A stretch of 64,000 bases of DNA from Tengunoibacter tsumagoiensis. GTDB lineage: Bacteria > Chloroflexota > Ktedonobacteria > Ktedonobacterales > Ktedonobacteraceae. This document shows positions 45,722 to 54,162 of this stretch, piece by piece (the stretch's first letter is position 1; every line of letters begins with the position of its first letter). The stretch spans positions 177,493 to 241,492 of the forward strand of contig NZ_BIFR01000001.1 of NCBI RefSeq assembly GCF_003967535.1, written 5' to 3'. The position numbers and the translations under genes are program-made. Under the pieces are notes generated by a model. The model was not told the DNA's origin. It made no database searches and saw only the letters and a program-made list of their open reading frames with translations.

Positions 45722-45784
45722 GTGTACTTTGATACAGAGACAGATTCTGGACCCTACGATGATGATGGTGAGCCCGAATCCTGA
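45722..45784 (+). CDS. Possible 20-aa acidic small protein
   Basis: A GTG-initiated frame encodes 20 residues with 8 Asp or Glu (VYFDTETDSG, then PYDDDGEPES). AAAGGA stands about 11 nt upstream. The region before it (45655-45720) can fold: CCTATT pairs with AATAGG around 45678-45700. No family is recognised. It could be a leader peptide or noise. The rest of 45437-45929 holds an AT-rich stretch and the hairpin at 45872-45898. Confidence 0.3.
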   Translation: MYFDTETDSGPYDDDGEPES

Positions 45785-45871
45785 TTAACAACTCATGAAA
45801 TCTCACCAGGAGGCCAAGTCCAGGGTGGTGCTGTACGCATTGAACACATGCAGAGATAAGCAAAGATGCAA

Positions 45872-45898
45872 AGTGGGAGAAGGAGCTCTTCTCCCACT
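45872..45898. terminator. Terminator hairpin for the 45930-47222 gene
   Basis: 11-bp perfect arms (45872-45882 and 45888-45898) with a 5-nt loop, downstream of the minus-strand oxidoreductase. Only three T residues follow on that strand. Confidence 0.65.
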
Positions 45899-45929
45899 AT
45901 CGATAAAATGGCTCTAACGGGTTGAGAGG

Positions 45930-47222
45930 TTATTGCGAAGGTAGCAACGAGGAGAGGTTAAAGTTTGGATCAGCCAATTGATTAACCTCGTGTGGGGCAG
46001 GGATACTGGCGGCGATTAATTCACGCCAGGTATCCATCTGCCCATCATCATTGACCATCAGGGCTGCACGAATGATCCCTTGTTGAAGATAGACTGCGGT
46101 AAACTTATTCTCGTTCATCTGGCCGCGAATGATGGTCCTGGCCTCGCTGGTAGGATAACCTAGCATATTAATGGAGAGGTCAAACTGGTCGGAGAAAAAA
46201 TAGGGGACATGCCGGTAAGGCTCATCTGCTCCCACCATATTGGTACCGGCAATCTCGCCCGAGGCGATGGCGTTATCCCAATGCTCAAAATGCATGCGCT
46301 GAGCCAGTGGATCAGGATAGGCGGCAATGTCACCTGCGGCAAAGATGTCTGCTACCCTGGTCTCGAGGTGCTCATCTACAATAATTCCATGCTTTGGATC
46401 GATCTCTAACCCGCCTGACTCTGCTAGCTCTGTATTCAGTTGAATACCAATACCAATGATGACAAAATCACAGGGAATTTCCTGCATCTGGCTCTCTTTC
46501 CCCTTTGGGGCAATCTTCACGACTAATTTTCCATCTTTGCTATTGGCGATCGCTTCGACACTATGTTGATAGTAGAACATTGCTCCATGCCGCTCAAAGT
46601 AACTCTGAAAGTAGGCTGAGATTTCTGGCGCAACCATCTTTGGCCAGATGCGCTCCTGTGGCTCGATGATGCTCACTCTGGCCTCGTTCGAGAGCGCGCT
46701 GGCCGCTCCTTCAAGTCCAATAAAACCAGAGCCAATGATGACGATACGCTGCCCCTTTTGAATCTTCGCTCGCAACGTATCAGCATCCGCCAGGGTCCGC
46801 AACATATATACTCCGGGGAGCCGCACGCCTGGGATATCCAGTACACGCGGACGGCCACCAGTGGCCAGCAATAAGGATTTAAACGCAAGCGTTCGCCCAT
46901 CCTGTAGCATGACGGTACGCGCCTGGGTATCAAGCTTTCTGGCCTCAACGTTGCGCAAAACTTCAATATTCTGCTCCTGATACCAATCAGGCAATTGCAC
47001 ATAGACTCCGCCTTTACCATAGACGCCATCTGCACCAATCTCTCCTCGAAGGTATTCTTTTGAGAGTGGTGGCCGGTGATATGGTAGGCGTTCATCGTTG
47101 GTTACCAGCACAATACTGCCGGTGCTATCCTGTTTGCGAATCTGCTCGGCTGCTGTTGCCGCTGCCAGGCCACCACCAATTAACAGGTAATCTACCATAC
47201 GATCAGATTGCTTTGCTGACAT
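45930..47222 (-). CDS. NAD(P)/FAD-dependent oxidoreductase, ferredoxin-reductase-like
   Basis: A 430-aa flavoprotein of the pyridine nucleotide-disulfide family close to dioxygenase ferredoxin reductases. FAD motif IGGGLAAATAAEQI is at about 15-28, the NAD motif IVIIGSGFIGLEGA at about 158-171, and FAAGDIAAYPDP is the second FAD site. No CxxxxC redox pair is seen near the N terminus. It would transfer electrons from NAD(P)H to a ferredoxin, which is not encoded nearby. AGAGGAG lies 8 nt before ATG 47222. Confidence 0.88.
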   Translation of the reverse strand: MSAKQSDRMVDYLLIGGGLAAATAAEQIRKQDSTGSIVLVTNDERLPYHRPPLSKEYLRGEIGADGVYGKGGVYVQLPDWYQEQNIEVLRNVEARKLDTQARTVMLQDGRTLAFKSLLLATGGRPRVLDIPGVRLPGVYMLRTLADADTLRAKIQKGQRIVIIGSGFIGLEGAASALSNEARVSIIEPQERIWPKMVAPEISAYFQSYFERHGAMFYYQHSVEAIANSKDGKLVVKIAPKGKESQMQEIPCDFVIIGIGIQLNTELAESGGLEIDPKHGIIVDEHLETRVADIFAAGDIAAYPDPLAQRMHFEHWDNAIASGEIAGTNMVGADEPYRHVPYFFSDQFDLSINMLGYPTSEARTIIRGQMNENKFTAVYLQQGIIRAALMVNDDGQMDTWRELIAASIPAPHEVNQLADPNFNLSSLLPSQ

Positions 47223-47431
47223 TGATATGCTCCTCTTCTAAAGCCGCTCCAGGGGCGGTATTCATGCTATCTGTATCGTACACGCATAAGAGTACCGATA
47301 AGCTACTGTTACAAGTCTCTGTTCTCCTAGAAGTTGCCCACTCCTGATGAATCTTGTTGAAGATACCTGGACATTCTGACGCTCTCCTGCTACCATAACT
47401 GGCAATAAGATATTCCCAGAAAGGACTATAC

Positions 47432-48799
47432 ATGACACAATTAGAGAGCTACATTACAGAGCATAAAGACCGTTTTCTAGAAGATCTCAAGGGTTGGCTG
47501 CGCATTCCTAGCATCAGCACGCTGCCAGAACATACTGGCGATGTTCATCAAGCCGCTGCATATGCAGTCGATCAGCTCAAGGCCGTTGGCTTTGAACGTG
47601 CTGAACTCATCTCAACCGCTGGACACCCTCTGGTCTATGGCGAATGGTTACAAGCTCCAGGCAAGCCTACGATTCTGGTCTATGGGCACTATGATGTTCA
47701 ACCTGTCGATCCAATTGAGCTCTGGACAACTCCTCCATTTGAGCCAACGGTACGCAATGAGAACATTTATGCGCGTGGAGCAGCCGATGATAAAGGTCAG
47801 GTGATGCTGATCTTTAAAGCGCTGGAAGCTCTGATGAATGTTGAAGGCAAACTACCGGTCAATGTGAAGGTGCTCATTGAAGGTGAAGAGGAGGCGGGTG
47901 GTGAGTCCATTGAGCACTATATTCGCACGACTCCTGAGCCACTGAAGTGCGATGCTGCGTTTATCTGCGATACACATGTGCCTTCCAAGGAGATCCCTGC
48001 GCTGATCTATGGTCTGCGCGGCATCATTTATACTGAGGTGGAGGTCTATGGAGCTCAACAGGATCTGCACTCTGGGACCTATGGCGGTATTGCTCCCAAC
48101 CCTCTGCATGCGCTTGCCATCATTATTAGCCGGCTCAAGGATGCTGACGGACATATTCATATTCCCGGCCTCTATGAGAAGCTCAATAAGCCAACACATG
48201 CGGAAAAGTCTTTCTGGCAGCATGATCCTCTTCATATGAATGAGGCTCTGCGCGAAGAGATGGGGGTAGCTCAACTCTCTGGAGAGCTGGAATATCCTCC
48301 TCTAGAGCGTATCTCCGCTCGCCCTACGCTGGAAGTCCATGGCATTAGCGGTGGTTTTATCGGCGAGGGTGCCAAGACAGTTATTCCTGCCGTGGCGAAA
48401 GCCAAGATTAGTATGCGTCTTCCAGCCGAGTTTAAGCCTGATGAGATCTTTGCTCTGTTTGAACAGGCTGTTAAGGAGCTTGCTCCTTCCGATGTTACGG
48501 TAAAGGTGACGAATCTTCATAGTGGTGAGGGGGTACTTGTCTCGCCCGATACTCTTCCGATGAAAGCAGCAGCGGCGGCCCTGACTGAGGTCTATGGGAA
48601 AGAGCCCGTCTTCCTCCGTGAAGGAGGCTCGATTCCAATTGCAGCTTTGTTCAATGAGATCTTACAGGTACCCGTTGTTCTGATGGGCTTTGGCCTGCCA
48701 GATGACAACCTGCATGCTCCCAATGAAAAATATTCGCTCTCACAATTCTACAATGGCATCCGCACCGTAACCCGCTTCCTTCAAAAGATGGCATTATAA
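47432..48799 (+). CDS. M20 family dipeptidase
   Basis: A 455-aa zinc peptidase of the carnosinase/PepV-like group. Metal and catalytic motifs are YGHYDVQP, ARGAADDKGQ, EGEEEAGGES and DTHVPS; a dimerisation (lid) domain is inserted in the middle. It probably cleaves dipeptides in the cytoplasm. AAAGGA precedes ATG 47432. Downstream is a large composite hairpin (48813-48907). Confidence 0.9.
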   Translation: MTQLESYITEHKDRFLEDLKGWLRIPSISTLPEHTGDVHQAAAYAVDQLKAVGFERAELISTAGHPLVYGEWLQAPGKPTILVYGHYDVQPVDPIELWTTPPFEPTVRNENIYARGAADDKGQVMLIFKALEALMNVEGKLPVNVKVLIEGEEEAGGESIEHYIRTTPEPLKCDAAFICDTHVPSKEIPALIYGLRGIIYTEVEVYGAQQDLHSGTYGGIAPNPLHALAIIISRLKDADGHIHIPGLYEKLNKPTHAEKSFWQHDPLHMNEALREEMGVAQLSGELEYPPLERISARPTLEVHGISGGFIGEGAKTVIPAVAKAKISMRLPAEFKPDEIFALFEQAVKELAPSDVTVKVTNLHSGEGVLVSPDTLPMKAAAAALTEVYGKEPVFLREGGSIPIAALFNEILQVPVVLMGFGLPDDNLHAPNEKYSLSQFYNGIRTVTRFLQKMAL

Positions 48800-48812
48800 C
48801 GATCAACAAAGA

Positions 48813-48907
48813 CCATCATGAATGATGATTCCTACCCCTTACGCAATAAATTGCACCCTAAAAGCGATTTATCGCATAAAAGAGGTAGGGCCCATCATTC
48901 ATGATGG
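48813..48907. terminator. Large composite hairpin after the dipeptidase gene
   Basis: 15-bp perfect arms (48813-48827 and 48893-48907), each itself palindromic around ATCATGAATGAT. Inside, 6-bp arms (CCTACC 48831-48836 and GGTAGG 48884-48889) and two small local hairpins can form. The right arm is the first unit of the tandem array that follows. Confidence 0.6.
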
Positions 48908-49155
48908 CCGTGGGGACCCACTCCGCCTTGCTCCCCACCCTCATTCATGATCCCCGTCGTAACCCACTCCGCCTTGCTCCCCACCCTCATTCATGATCCC
49001 CGTCGTAACCCACTCCACCCTGCTCCCACCCTCATTCATGATCGATCGGGGCTCTCCACCGCTTCGATCCCCACTCGCTTCCCTCTTCACGCACACTTCA
49101 TCATTCATGATCCCCGTCGTAACCCACTCCACCCTGCTCCCACCCTCATAAATGA
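48900..49155. repeat. 46-bp tandem repeat array
   Basis: Units start with CATGAT at 48900, 48946, 48992, 49037 and 49106, with a decayed copy near 49151; spacing is 46, 46, 45, 69 and 45. The consensus contains CCCACTCC, TGCTCCC and ACCCTCATT. The 69-bp unit contains an unrelated stretch. The sequence is C-rich on the plus strand and lies between convergent genes. Confidence 0.85.
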
Positions 49156-49173
49156 TCGGGACCCGCTCCGGAC

Positions 49174-49515
49174 TTAAGGCTCAAGAAAGGTTTGAATCAC
49201 ACGCTTACTGGCGTGGATGGAGAGCAGTTGCAGTGGCTCTGTACCAGAGTTGATGAATTTATGGGGGGTATTGGGAGGGGCAATGACGATCTGACCCACC
49301 TGAATTTCAAGCTGAGCCTCTCCTACTGTAAAGGTTGCCTGGCCCTTTTGCAATACAAAGACTTCTTCATAGGGATGAACATGCAAGCCGGGACCTGAAC
49401 CTGGAACCGTAAAAACCCAGAAAAAAGAGAAAGGCAGGTCCCCGTAATCCTCTCCCTGGAACCGATAGGCTGTTTCATTCAGTTTAAGCTCGTCTTTAGA
49501 AAGAATGTAATTCAT
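49174..49515 (-). CDS. Cupin-domain protein
   Basis: A 113-aa single cupin. Motif 1 is GLHVHPYEEVFVLQKG (about 43-58) with His, His and Glu metal ligands; motif 2 is IVIAPPNTPHKFIN (about 75-88) with the last His. It may be an isomerase, oxygenase or sensor; the substrate is unknown. It stands alone, with an AAAGG site about 13 nt before ATG 49515. Confidence 0.82.
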   Translation of the reverse strand: MNYILSKDELKLNETAYRFQGEDYGDLPFSFFWVFTVPGSGPGLHVHPYEEVFVLQKGQATFTVGEAQLEIQVGQIVIAPPNTPHKFINSGTEPLQLLSIHASKRVIQTFLEP

Positions 49516-49565
49516 AGTACCAGACCTTTCAGGTTTTTATGAGTATATTTTCGCTTTTTTTCGCA

Positions 49566-49970
49566 CGCCGTATGGTTGATGTACATCACCCCATACTGGA
49601 GCAGATGGCGCTGGCAGATTTTATTGCCGAGGGCCATTTCACACGGCACTTACGAAGAATGCGCCTGCTCTACATAGAGCGGCGGAATGCTCTCATAGAC
49701 GCGCTCACACAAGAAATGGGCGATATGTTGAACATACCTGTGCCAGAAGCAGGCATGCATCTGATGGCATGGCTTCCAGAGGGGATGAGTGCTCACCTGG
49801 CCTCTCAGCAGGCTGCGGCATATGATCTGCATATCATGCCTATCTCACAATCCAGGCCATCTCAACGCGATGGCCTGCTCTTTGGTTTTGCCAGCGCGAC
49901 CCCCAAAGAATTGCGAGCAGGCGTTAAAACGTTGGCAAAGGCGCTACGAAAAAAGCGACCGGAGCTCTGA
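49566..49970 (+). pseudogene. C-terminal remnant of a MocR/GntR-type aminotransferase regulator
   Basis: About 130 codons (from RRMVDVHHPILEQMALADFI onward, with GHFTRHLRRMRLLYIERRNA and GLLFGFAS) match the end of PLP-binding MocR regulators, downstream of the Schiff-base Lys. The DNA-binding domain and most of the aminotransferase fold are missing, so no function is expected. Its 3' end overlaps the convergent next gene by 27 bp. Confidence 0.75.
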
Positions 49971-50780
49971 ACCGGATAAAGCATCGGCATTCATGCTTGC
50001 ATAGGTACCATGTTCACGCAATTCATGCGCAATTGTGCGTATATGACCAAGCGCTGAACGCATGACCCCATCTGCAAGGCTGACGCGAGCCACTCCAAGC
50101 TCCGCAAGTTCTGAGAGTGTGAGTTCGGGAAAACCACCCATAATATTAATGGGCCCATGAATCTCTTGGACCAGATGTGTAATCGTTGTGCGCTCAAGAC
50201 GGCCAATTGGATACGCGCAATCAGCACCCGCTTGCAAATAGGCATTAGCTCTTTTGATGGCATGCTCAAGGCGGCTCTCTGGCTCGCCAATAGCAAGCAA
50301 AAACACATCGACACGCGCATTAATCACAAATGGTATATCCATAGATCTCGCTAGCTCACATAGCGCTTGAATCAGCTCAACCTGATAAGAGCTATCTACA
50401 AGTGCATCTTTCTGCTGCTTGAGCGAATCTTCGATGTTAATACCTACAACACCAGTCTCGATCACAGCTTGAACAGTCTGTAGCACCTCATCAATAGTAT
50501 TTCCATACCCGGCTTCAATATCTGCTGTCACAGGGCACTCGACCACACGTGTAATTCGTGCAAGCGCATCAATCAACAGGTCCCGGCTTAGATTCTGGCC
50601 ATCGTTATATCCTGAAGCGGCGGCAACGCCAGAACTGGTCGTGGCAACCGCTGGAAAACCTGCTTGTTCGATGATACGTGCACTGGCGGCATCCCAGACG
50701 TTTGGTAGAACCAGTAGCGGTGCCTGATGATGAAATTGTCTCAATTGTGCTGCTCTCTCTTGTTGTCTCAGAGAACCCAT
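49944..50780 (-). CDS. Isocitrate lyase/PEP mutase superfamily protein
   Basis: A 278-aa TIM-barrel enzyme acting on C-C or C-P bonds of 2-oxoacids. It has LPNVWDAASARIIEQAGFPA, TTSSGVAAASGYNDG, the metal-site DIEAGYG, NIEDS and FVINARVDVF motifs. The KKCGH loop of isocitrate lyase is absent, as in the oxaloacetate decarboxylase and PEP-mutase-like group. The exact substrate is unknown. ATG 50780. The next 311 bp hold the promoter of the enoyl-CoA hydratase gene. Confidence 0.85.
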   Translation of the reverse strand: MGSLRQQERAAQLRQFHHQAPLLVLPNVWDAASARIIEQAGFPAVATTSSGVAAASGYNDGQNLSRDLLIDALARITRVVECPVTADIEAGYGNTIDEVLQTVQAVIETGVVGINIEDSLKQQKDALVDSSYQVELIQALCELARSMDIPFVINARVDVFLLAIGEPESRLEHAIKRANAYLQAGADCAYPIGRLERTTITHLVQEIHGPINIMGGFPELTLSELAELGVARVSLADGVMRSALGHIRTIAHELREHGTYASMNADALSGSELRSLFS

Positions 50781-51013
50781 ATTTATAACTCCCTTGCATA
50801 TGCTTTCTTCTCATAGACTGTTAACGATGAGATCTTCCGATATAGCAACCATCAATACATGCAATACCAGACTGCTCATGCCTGTGACTATAAAGTAAGA
50901 TCGGCCCCCTATACCATATCCAATTTCTGAGCTCTATAGAGAGCCATTATGGGTTTTGTCTGCATATGCGCCCTGTCACCTCGCCGAGAAGCAAGATTCT
51001 GTTTTAAAGAGCA

Positions 51014-51022
51014 TGTTATACT
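51014..51022 (+). promoter_or_regulatory. Extended -10 promoter for the enoyl-CoA hydratase gene
   Basis: TGTTATACT (TGn plus TATACT at 51017-51022), about 70 bp before ATG 51092. No clear -35. Confidence 0.4.
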
Positions 51023-51091
51023 ACAAGAGCCATTCTGGCACAGGTAGCGTTATTTATTCCATACTTATACCATACTTATAAAGGAGTATTT

Positions 51092-51868
51092 ATGGCGGAG
51101 TATCAGTATATCCTGGTGGAGCGCAAAGAGCGGGTAGGGATTGTGACTCTGAATCGACCGAAAGAGTTGAATGCGCTTAATTTTCAACTTGTTGCGGAGC
51201 TGGCAGATGCGCTTGAAGAGATAGATCGCGATGAGGAGATTCGCTGTATCATTCTGACTGGTGCTGGAGAAAGGGCCTTCGCTGCCGGAGCCGATATTAA
51301 AGAGATGGCCGACAAAACTCCCATCGAGATGTTCAGCGGCGGCTTTGCAGCGTGGGAAAGGATTCGCAGAATTCATACCCCACTGATTGCTGCTGTACAG
51401 GGCTATGCGCTGGGCGGGGGCTGCGAGCTCGCTATGCACTGCGATATGATCGTTGCAACAGAGAATGCTCGCTTTGGTCAGCCAGAGATAGGAATTGGCG
51501 TCATCCCCGGCGCTGGTGGTACACAGCGTCTTGCTCGTACGCTTGGCAAGTACCGCACAATGGAGCTGGTGCTTACAGGAGCGCAGATCAGTGCCCAGGA
51601 GCTGGCCGCCCATGGTCTGGTTAATCGAGTCGTCCCCCCCGGCGAACATCTGACGGTCGCCTTACAACTGGCTCAGACCGTAGCGGCCCAGGCTCCGCTT
51701 GCGGCGCGGCTGGCAAAAGAATCTGTGCAGGCAGCCTTTGAAACCTCTCTGGAAGAGGGACTCGAACAAGAGCGCAAAAATTTCTTTTTACTCTTCTCAA
51801 CAGAAGATATGCGTGAGGGCATGAGAGCATTTGTGGAGAAGCGCAAGCCTGATTTCAAAGGCAGATAA
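51092..51868 (+). CDS. Enoyl-CoA hydratase/isomerase family protein
   Basis: A 258-aa crotonase-fold enzyme that hydrates trans-2-enoyl-CoA. The oxyanion-hole segment AFAAGADIKEM is at 62-72, and both catalytic acids are present: Glu112 in GGGCELAMHCD and Glu132 in FGQPEIGIGVIPGAGGTQRL. Beta-oxidation or amino-acid degradation is likely. AAAGGAG lies 7 nt before ATG 51092. A hairpin at 51903-51952 follows. Confidence 0.92.
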   Translation: MAEYQYILVERKERVGIVTLNRPKELNALNFQLVAELADALEEIDRDEEIRCIILTGAGERAFAAGADIKEMADKTPIEMFSGGFAAWERIRRIHTPLIAAVQGYALGGGCELAMHCDMIVATENARFGQPEIGIGVIPGAGGTQRLARTLGKYRTMELVLTGAQISAQELAAHGLVNRVVPPGEHLTVALQLAQTVAAQAPLAARLAKESVQAAFETSLEEGLEQERKNFFLLFSTEDMREGMRAFVEKRKPDFKGR

Positions 51869-51902
51869 GCTCCTTTATTCCCGGGTTGGCCGGGCAGATC
51901 CA

Positions 51903-51952
51903 TCAATGCAAGAGAGGCACTTACTCCTGAGTAAGCAGATCTCTTGCATTGA
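51903..51952. terminator. Hairpin between convergent genes
   Basis: 13-bp perfect arms (51903-51915 and 51940-51952) enclosing a second 6-bp stem (CTTACT with AGTAAG). It probably terminates both the hydratase and NUDIX genes. Confidence 0.65.
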
Positions 51953-51992
51953 CGAGGTATTGTTAAATAGGAAACAGGCCCGAAACTCGAGC

Positions 51993-52430
51993 TTATTCTC
52001 CCTTGATTGCCGCTTCATACGCTTCTGACAGTTTGGGGACCGTCTGATAGCTGGAGAGCTCGGCAGGCTTGACCCAGCGCATCTCAGTTGCTTCCCAATC
52101 CAGACGAATCTCTTCAGGCGCGAGGACGAGAAAGAGGAACGGATGGATATAAAAATGTCTTCCCAGTTCTTCATCCCGATGTTCAACCACTCCCCCTCGC
52201 CTGAGCAGGTGCACCTGGTCGACATTCAGACCGGTCTCCTCCCGAATCTCCACCAGAGCCTGCTCATCAGGAGTCACACCCGGCTCTACAAAACCACTGA
52301 TCCCCGCCCAATGCTGATGATAGCTTCCAACGCGTTGACTGCGCTGCACCAGCAGGATTTGAGGCTGATCCAGGTCAGTCCTCTGCAAAAAACAGGTCAC
52401 CACGTGGGTCGTTCGTAACACTTTATTCAT
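51993..52430 (-). CDS. NUDIX hydrolase with variant box
   Basis: A 145-aa nucleotide-diphosphate hydrolase. The Nudix box reads GFVEPGVTPDEQALVEIREE then TGL: the metal-binding REEXG core is intact, but the usual Glu after the first Gly-x5 and the Arg before the helix are both Val. It may act on dihydroneopterin triphosphate, nucleotides or other substrates. ATG 52430 has AAAGGAG 10 nt upstream and is preferred to the longer frame. Confidence 0.82.
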   Translation of the reverse strand: MNKVLRTTHVVTCFLQRTDLDQPQILLVQRSQRVGSYHQHWAGISGFVEPGVTPDEQALVEIREETGLNVDQVHLLRRGGVVEHRDEELGRHFYIHPFLFLVLAPEEIRLDWEATEMRWVKPAELSSYQTVPKLSEAYEAAIKGE

Positions 52431-52599
52431 AAGATAGTGCTCCTTTTCTTGTAAAGGTGACAAGTAGAGAAAAAATTAGTATACTTTCACAGTAATTTAT
52501 TTCTATGCTTAACACAATTTTAACAGCATTCACATCCTGAAAAAGCTCATCCAATCTTCTTTTAGGTTGTATTCATTCTAGTAGGAGTTGATATAGAGT

Positions 52600-53868
52600 A
52601 TGCATGCAGAAGAATCAGCGCTAACAGCTCCCTCACTTTCGTCATCTCAGGTCAGCCCACGCGCTCAGTGGCGCAATACGTTCCAGCCCTGGGGCGAAGC
52701 ACTCTTAGCGGTGCTTCCAATCTATCTGGTTACACGACTTGTCTTGTTTATTGTTACTTATCTGGGCGGAGTGCTCTTTCCGCTCCCAAATGGTTCAAAT
52801 TTTGCATTGAGTGGCAATAGTATTTTGTATACCTGGTATCACTGGGATGCCTTGCGCGAGGTAAGCCTGGCAACGCAAGGCTATACAGATATAAGCACAA
52901 CAGGTTTTTTCCCGCTCTACCCCGCACTGGTCCGCACGCTTCACAGCCTATTCCATCTTGATCCTCTGGTCCTGGGAATGTTACTCTCCAATCTCGCTTT
53001 TCTCTATGCTTTGCTTGTGCTCTATAAGTTAAGTGAAGAGAACTTCGACCGTACGCTGGCCAGACGAAGCGTGCTCTATCTTACAATCTTCCCTACTGCG
53101 CTGCTCTGTAGTACCGCCACCAGCCTCTCGCTCTTCCTGGCGCTGACGTTCAGTAGCCTCTATTGCCTTCGTCGAGGTTCCTGGTGGCTGGCCGGACTCT
53201 TTGGCGCACTGGCTGCACTTACCGATGGCTCTGGCTGTCTGCTATGGCCTGTCTTTCTCTATGAATTTTTTAGTCAGTTGCGCCTTCATCCTTCCTGGCA
53301 ACAACGAAACTATCTCGCCCTTAGCAGAGAGCTTGTGCCGATATCTGCAAGCCTGCTGATTCCACTTGGCTGGGGAGTCTATGCGTATGCTCTCCAAAAA
53401 CAATTCCAGGATACTTTTGCCTTTCTGCATCCGCAGAATGGAGAACAATTCAGTGCACCCTGGAGTTCAGTTGGCAATCTGTTTGGTCAGATCTTCCACA
53501 ATTCGCTCTATACCTCTGCCAATACCCACAGCCTGTTTGAACTCAGCCTGTTGCTCTTTGCCCTCACTCTGCTCGTGCTCTGCTGCATTGGTCCCTGGCG
53601 CTTTCAGCGTAAGGATGGAAGCTTGATCCTCTCTGGCTTTTTGTTTCTTCTCACTGCTCTCAGCTTCCCTCATCTCCCCAATGCGCTAACCAATGTATTC
53701 GATCCGCTTCCTTCACTTCAGGCAAGCATATTGGGGGCTGTGATGATCTTTGTACTGTTAGCGCGGCTGGGAAAATTTTCATGGCTACATCATAGCTATC
53801 TCTTGTGCGCATTTCCACTCCAGATCTTTCTGGTCTGTCAATTACTTACCAATCATTGGGCTTTCTAA
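52600..53868 (+). CDS. Membrane mannosyltransferase, PIG-V/GT76-like
   Basis: A 422-aa multi-spanning protein with about nine helices. The first luminal-type loop has HWDALREVSLATQGYTD followed by FFPLYPALVR, a pattern of the PIG-V-like mannosyltransferase family (bacterial members use lipid-linked donors). The catalytic Asp is probably in HWDA. It probably glycosylates lipids or surface proteins. AGGAG lies about 14 nt before ATG 52600. Confidence 0.72.
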   Translation: MHAEESALTAPSLSSSQVSPRAQWRNTFQPWGEALLAVLPIYLVTRLVLFIVTYLGGVLFPLPNGSNFALSGNSILYTWYHWDALREVSLATQGYTDISTTGFFPLYPALVRTLHSLFHLDPLVLGMLLSNLAFLYALLVLYKLSEENFDRTLARRSVLYLTIFPTALLCSTATSLSLFLALTFSSLYCLRRGSWWLAGLFGALAALTDGSGCLLWPVFLYEFFSQLRLHPSWQQRNYLALSRELVPISASLLIPLGWGVYAYALQKQFQDTFAFLHPQNGEQFSAPWSSVGNLFGQIFHNSLYTSANTHSLFELSLLLFALTLLVLCCIGPWRFQRKDGSLILSGFLFLLTALSFPHLPNALTNVFDPLPSLQASILGAVMIFVLLARLGKFSWLHHSYLLCAFPLQIFLVCQLLTNHWAF

Positions 53869-54011
53869 CCCTTTTACGATAAAAAATGGAAAAGCACAGC
53901 CTCCCTGCTTGTTGGGAAGCTAGAGACTATTTTTCTATATGATGTGTAAGAAGCAAAAGCATGAGCCACTGCTTCTACCACATATTTTATAGCTCACCCC
54001 CGCTTTTCTTC

Positions 54012-54040
54012 TTGACGTATGGTTAACACTCTTATATAGT
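54012..54040 (+). promoter_or_regulatory. Sigma-A promoter for rny
   Basis: TTGACG (54012-54017), a 17-bp spacer and TATAGT (54035-54040), with a start near 54047. The leader is about 116 nt to GTG 54163. Confidence 0.65.
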
Positions 54041-54162
54041 ATGCTTGGCACATAGTACACTTTTGTACATTGCCCATCCGACACAAACATATAGAGTACA
54101 CATATGTGGTCATATTCGAGCCTATAATGGGCCTGTTCGCTTATCACTGGAGGTTGGCCGAC

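Noticed and set aside
48900..49155. 46-bp tandem array considered as a CRISPR
   Set aside because: The whole unit is repeated with no unique spacer sequence and no cas genes nearby.
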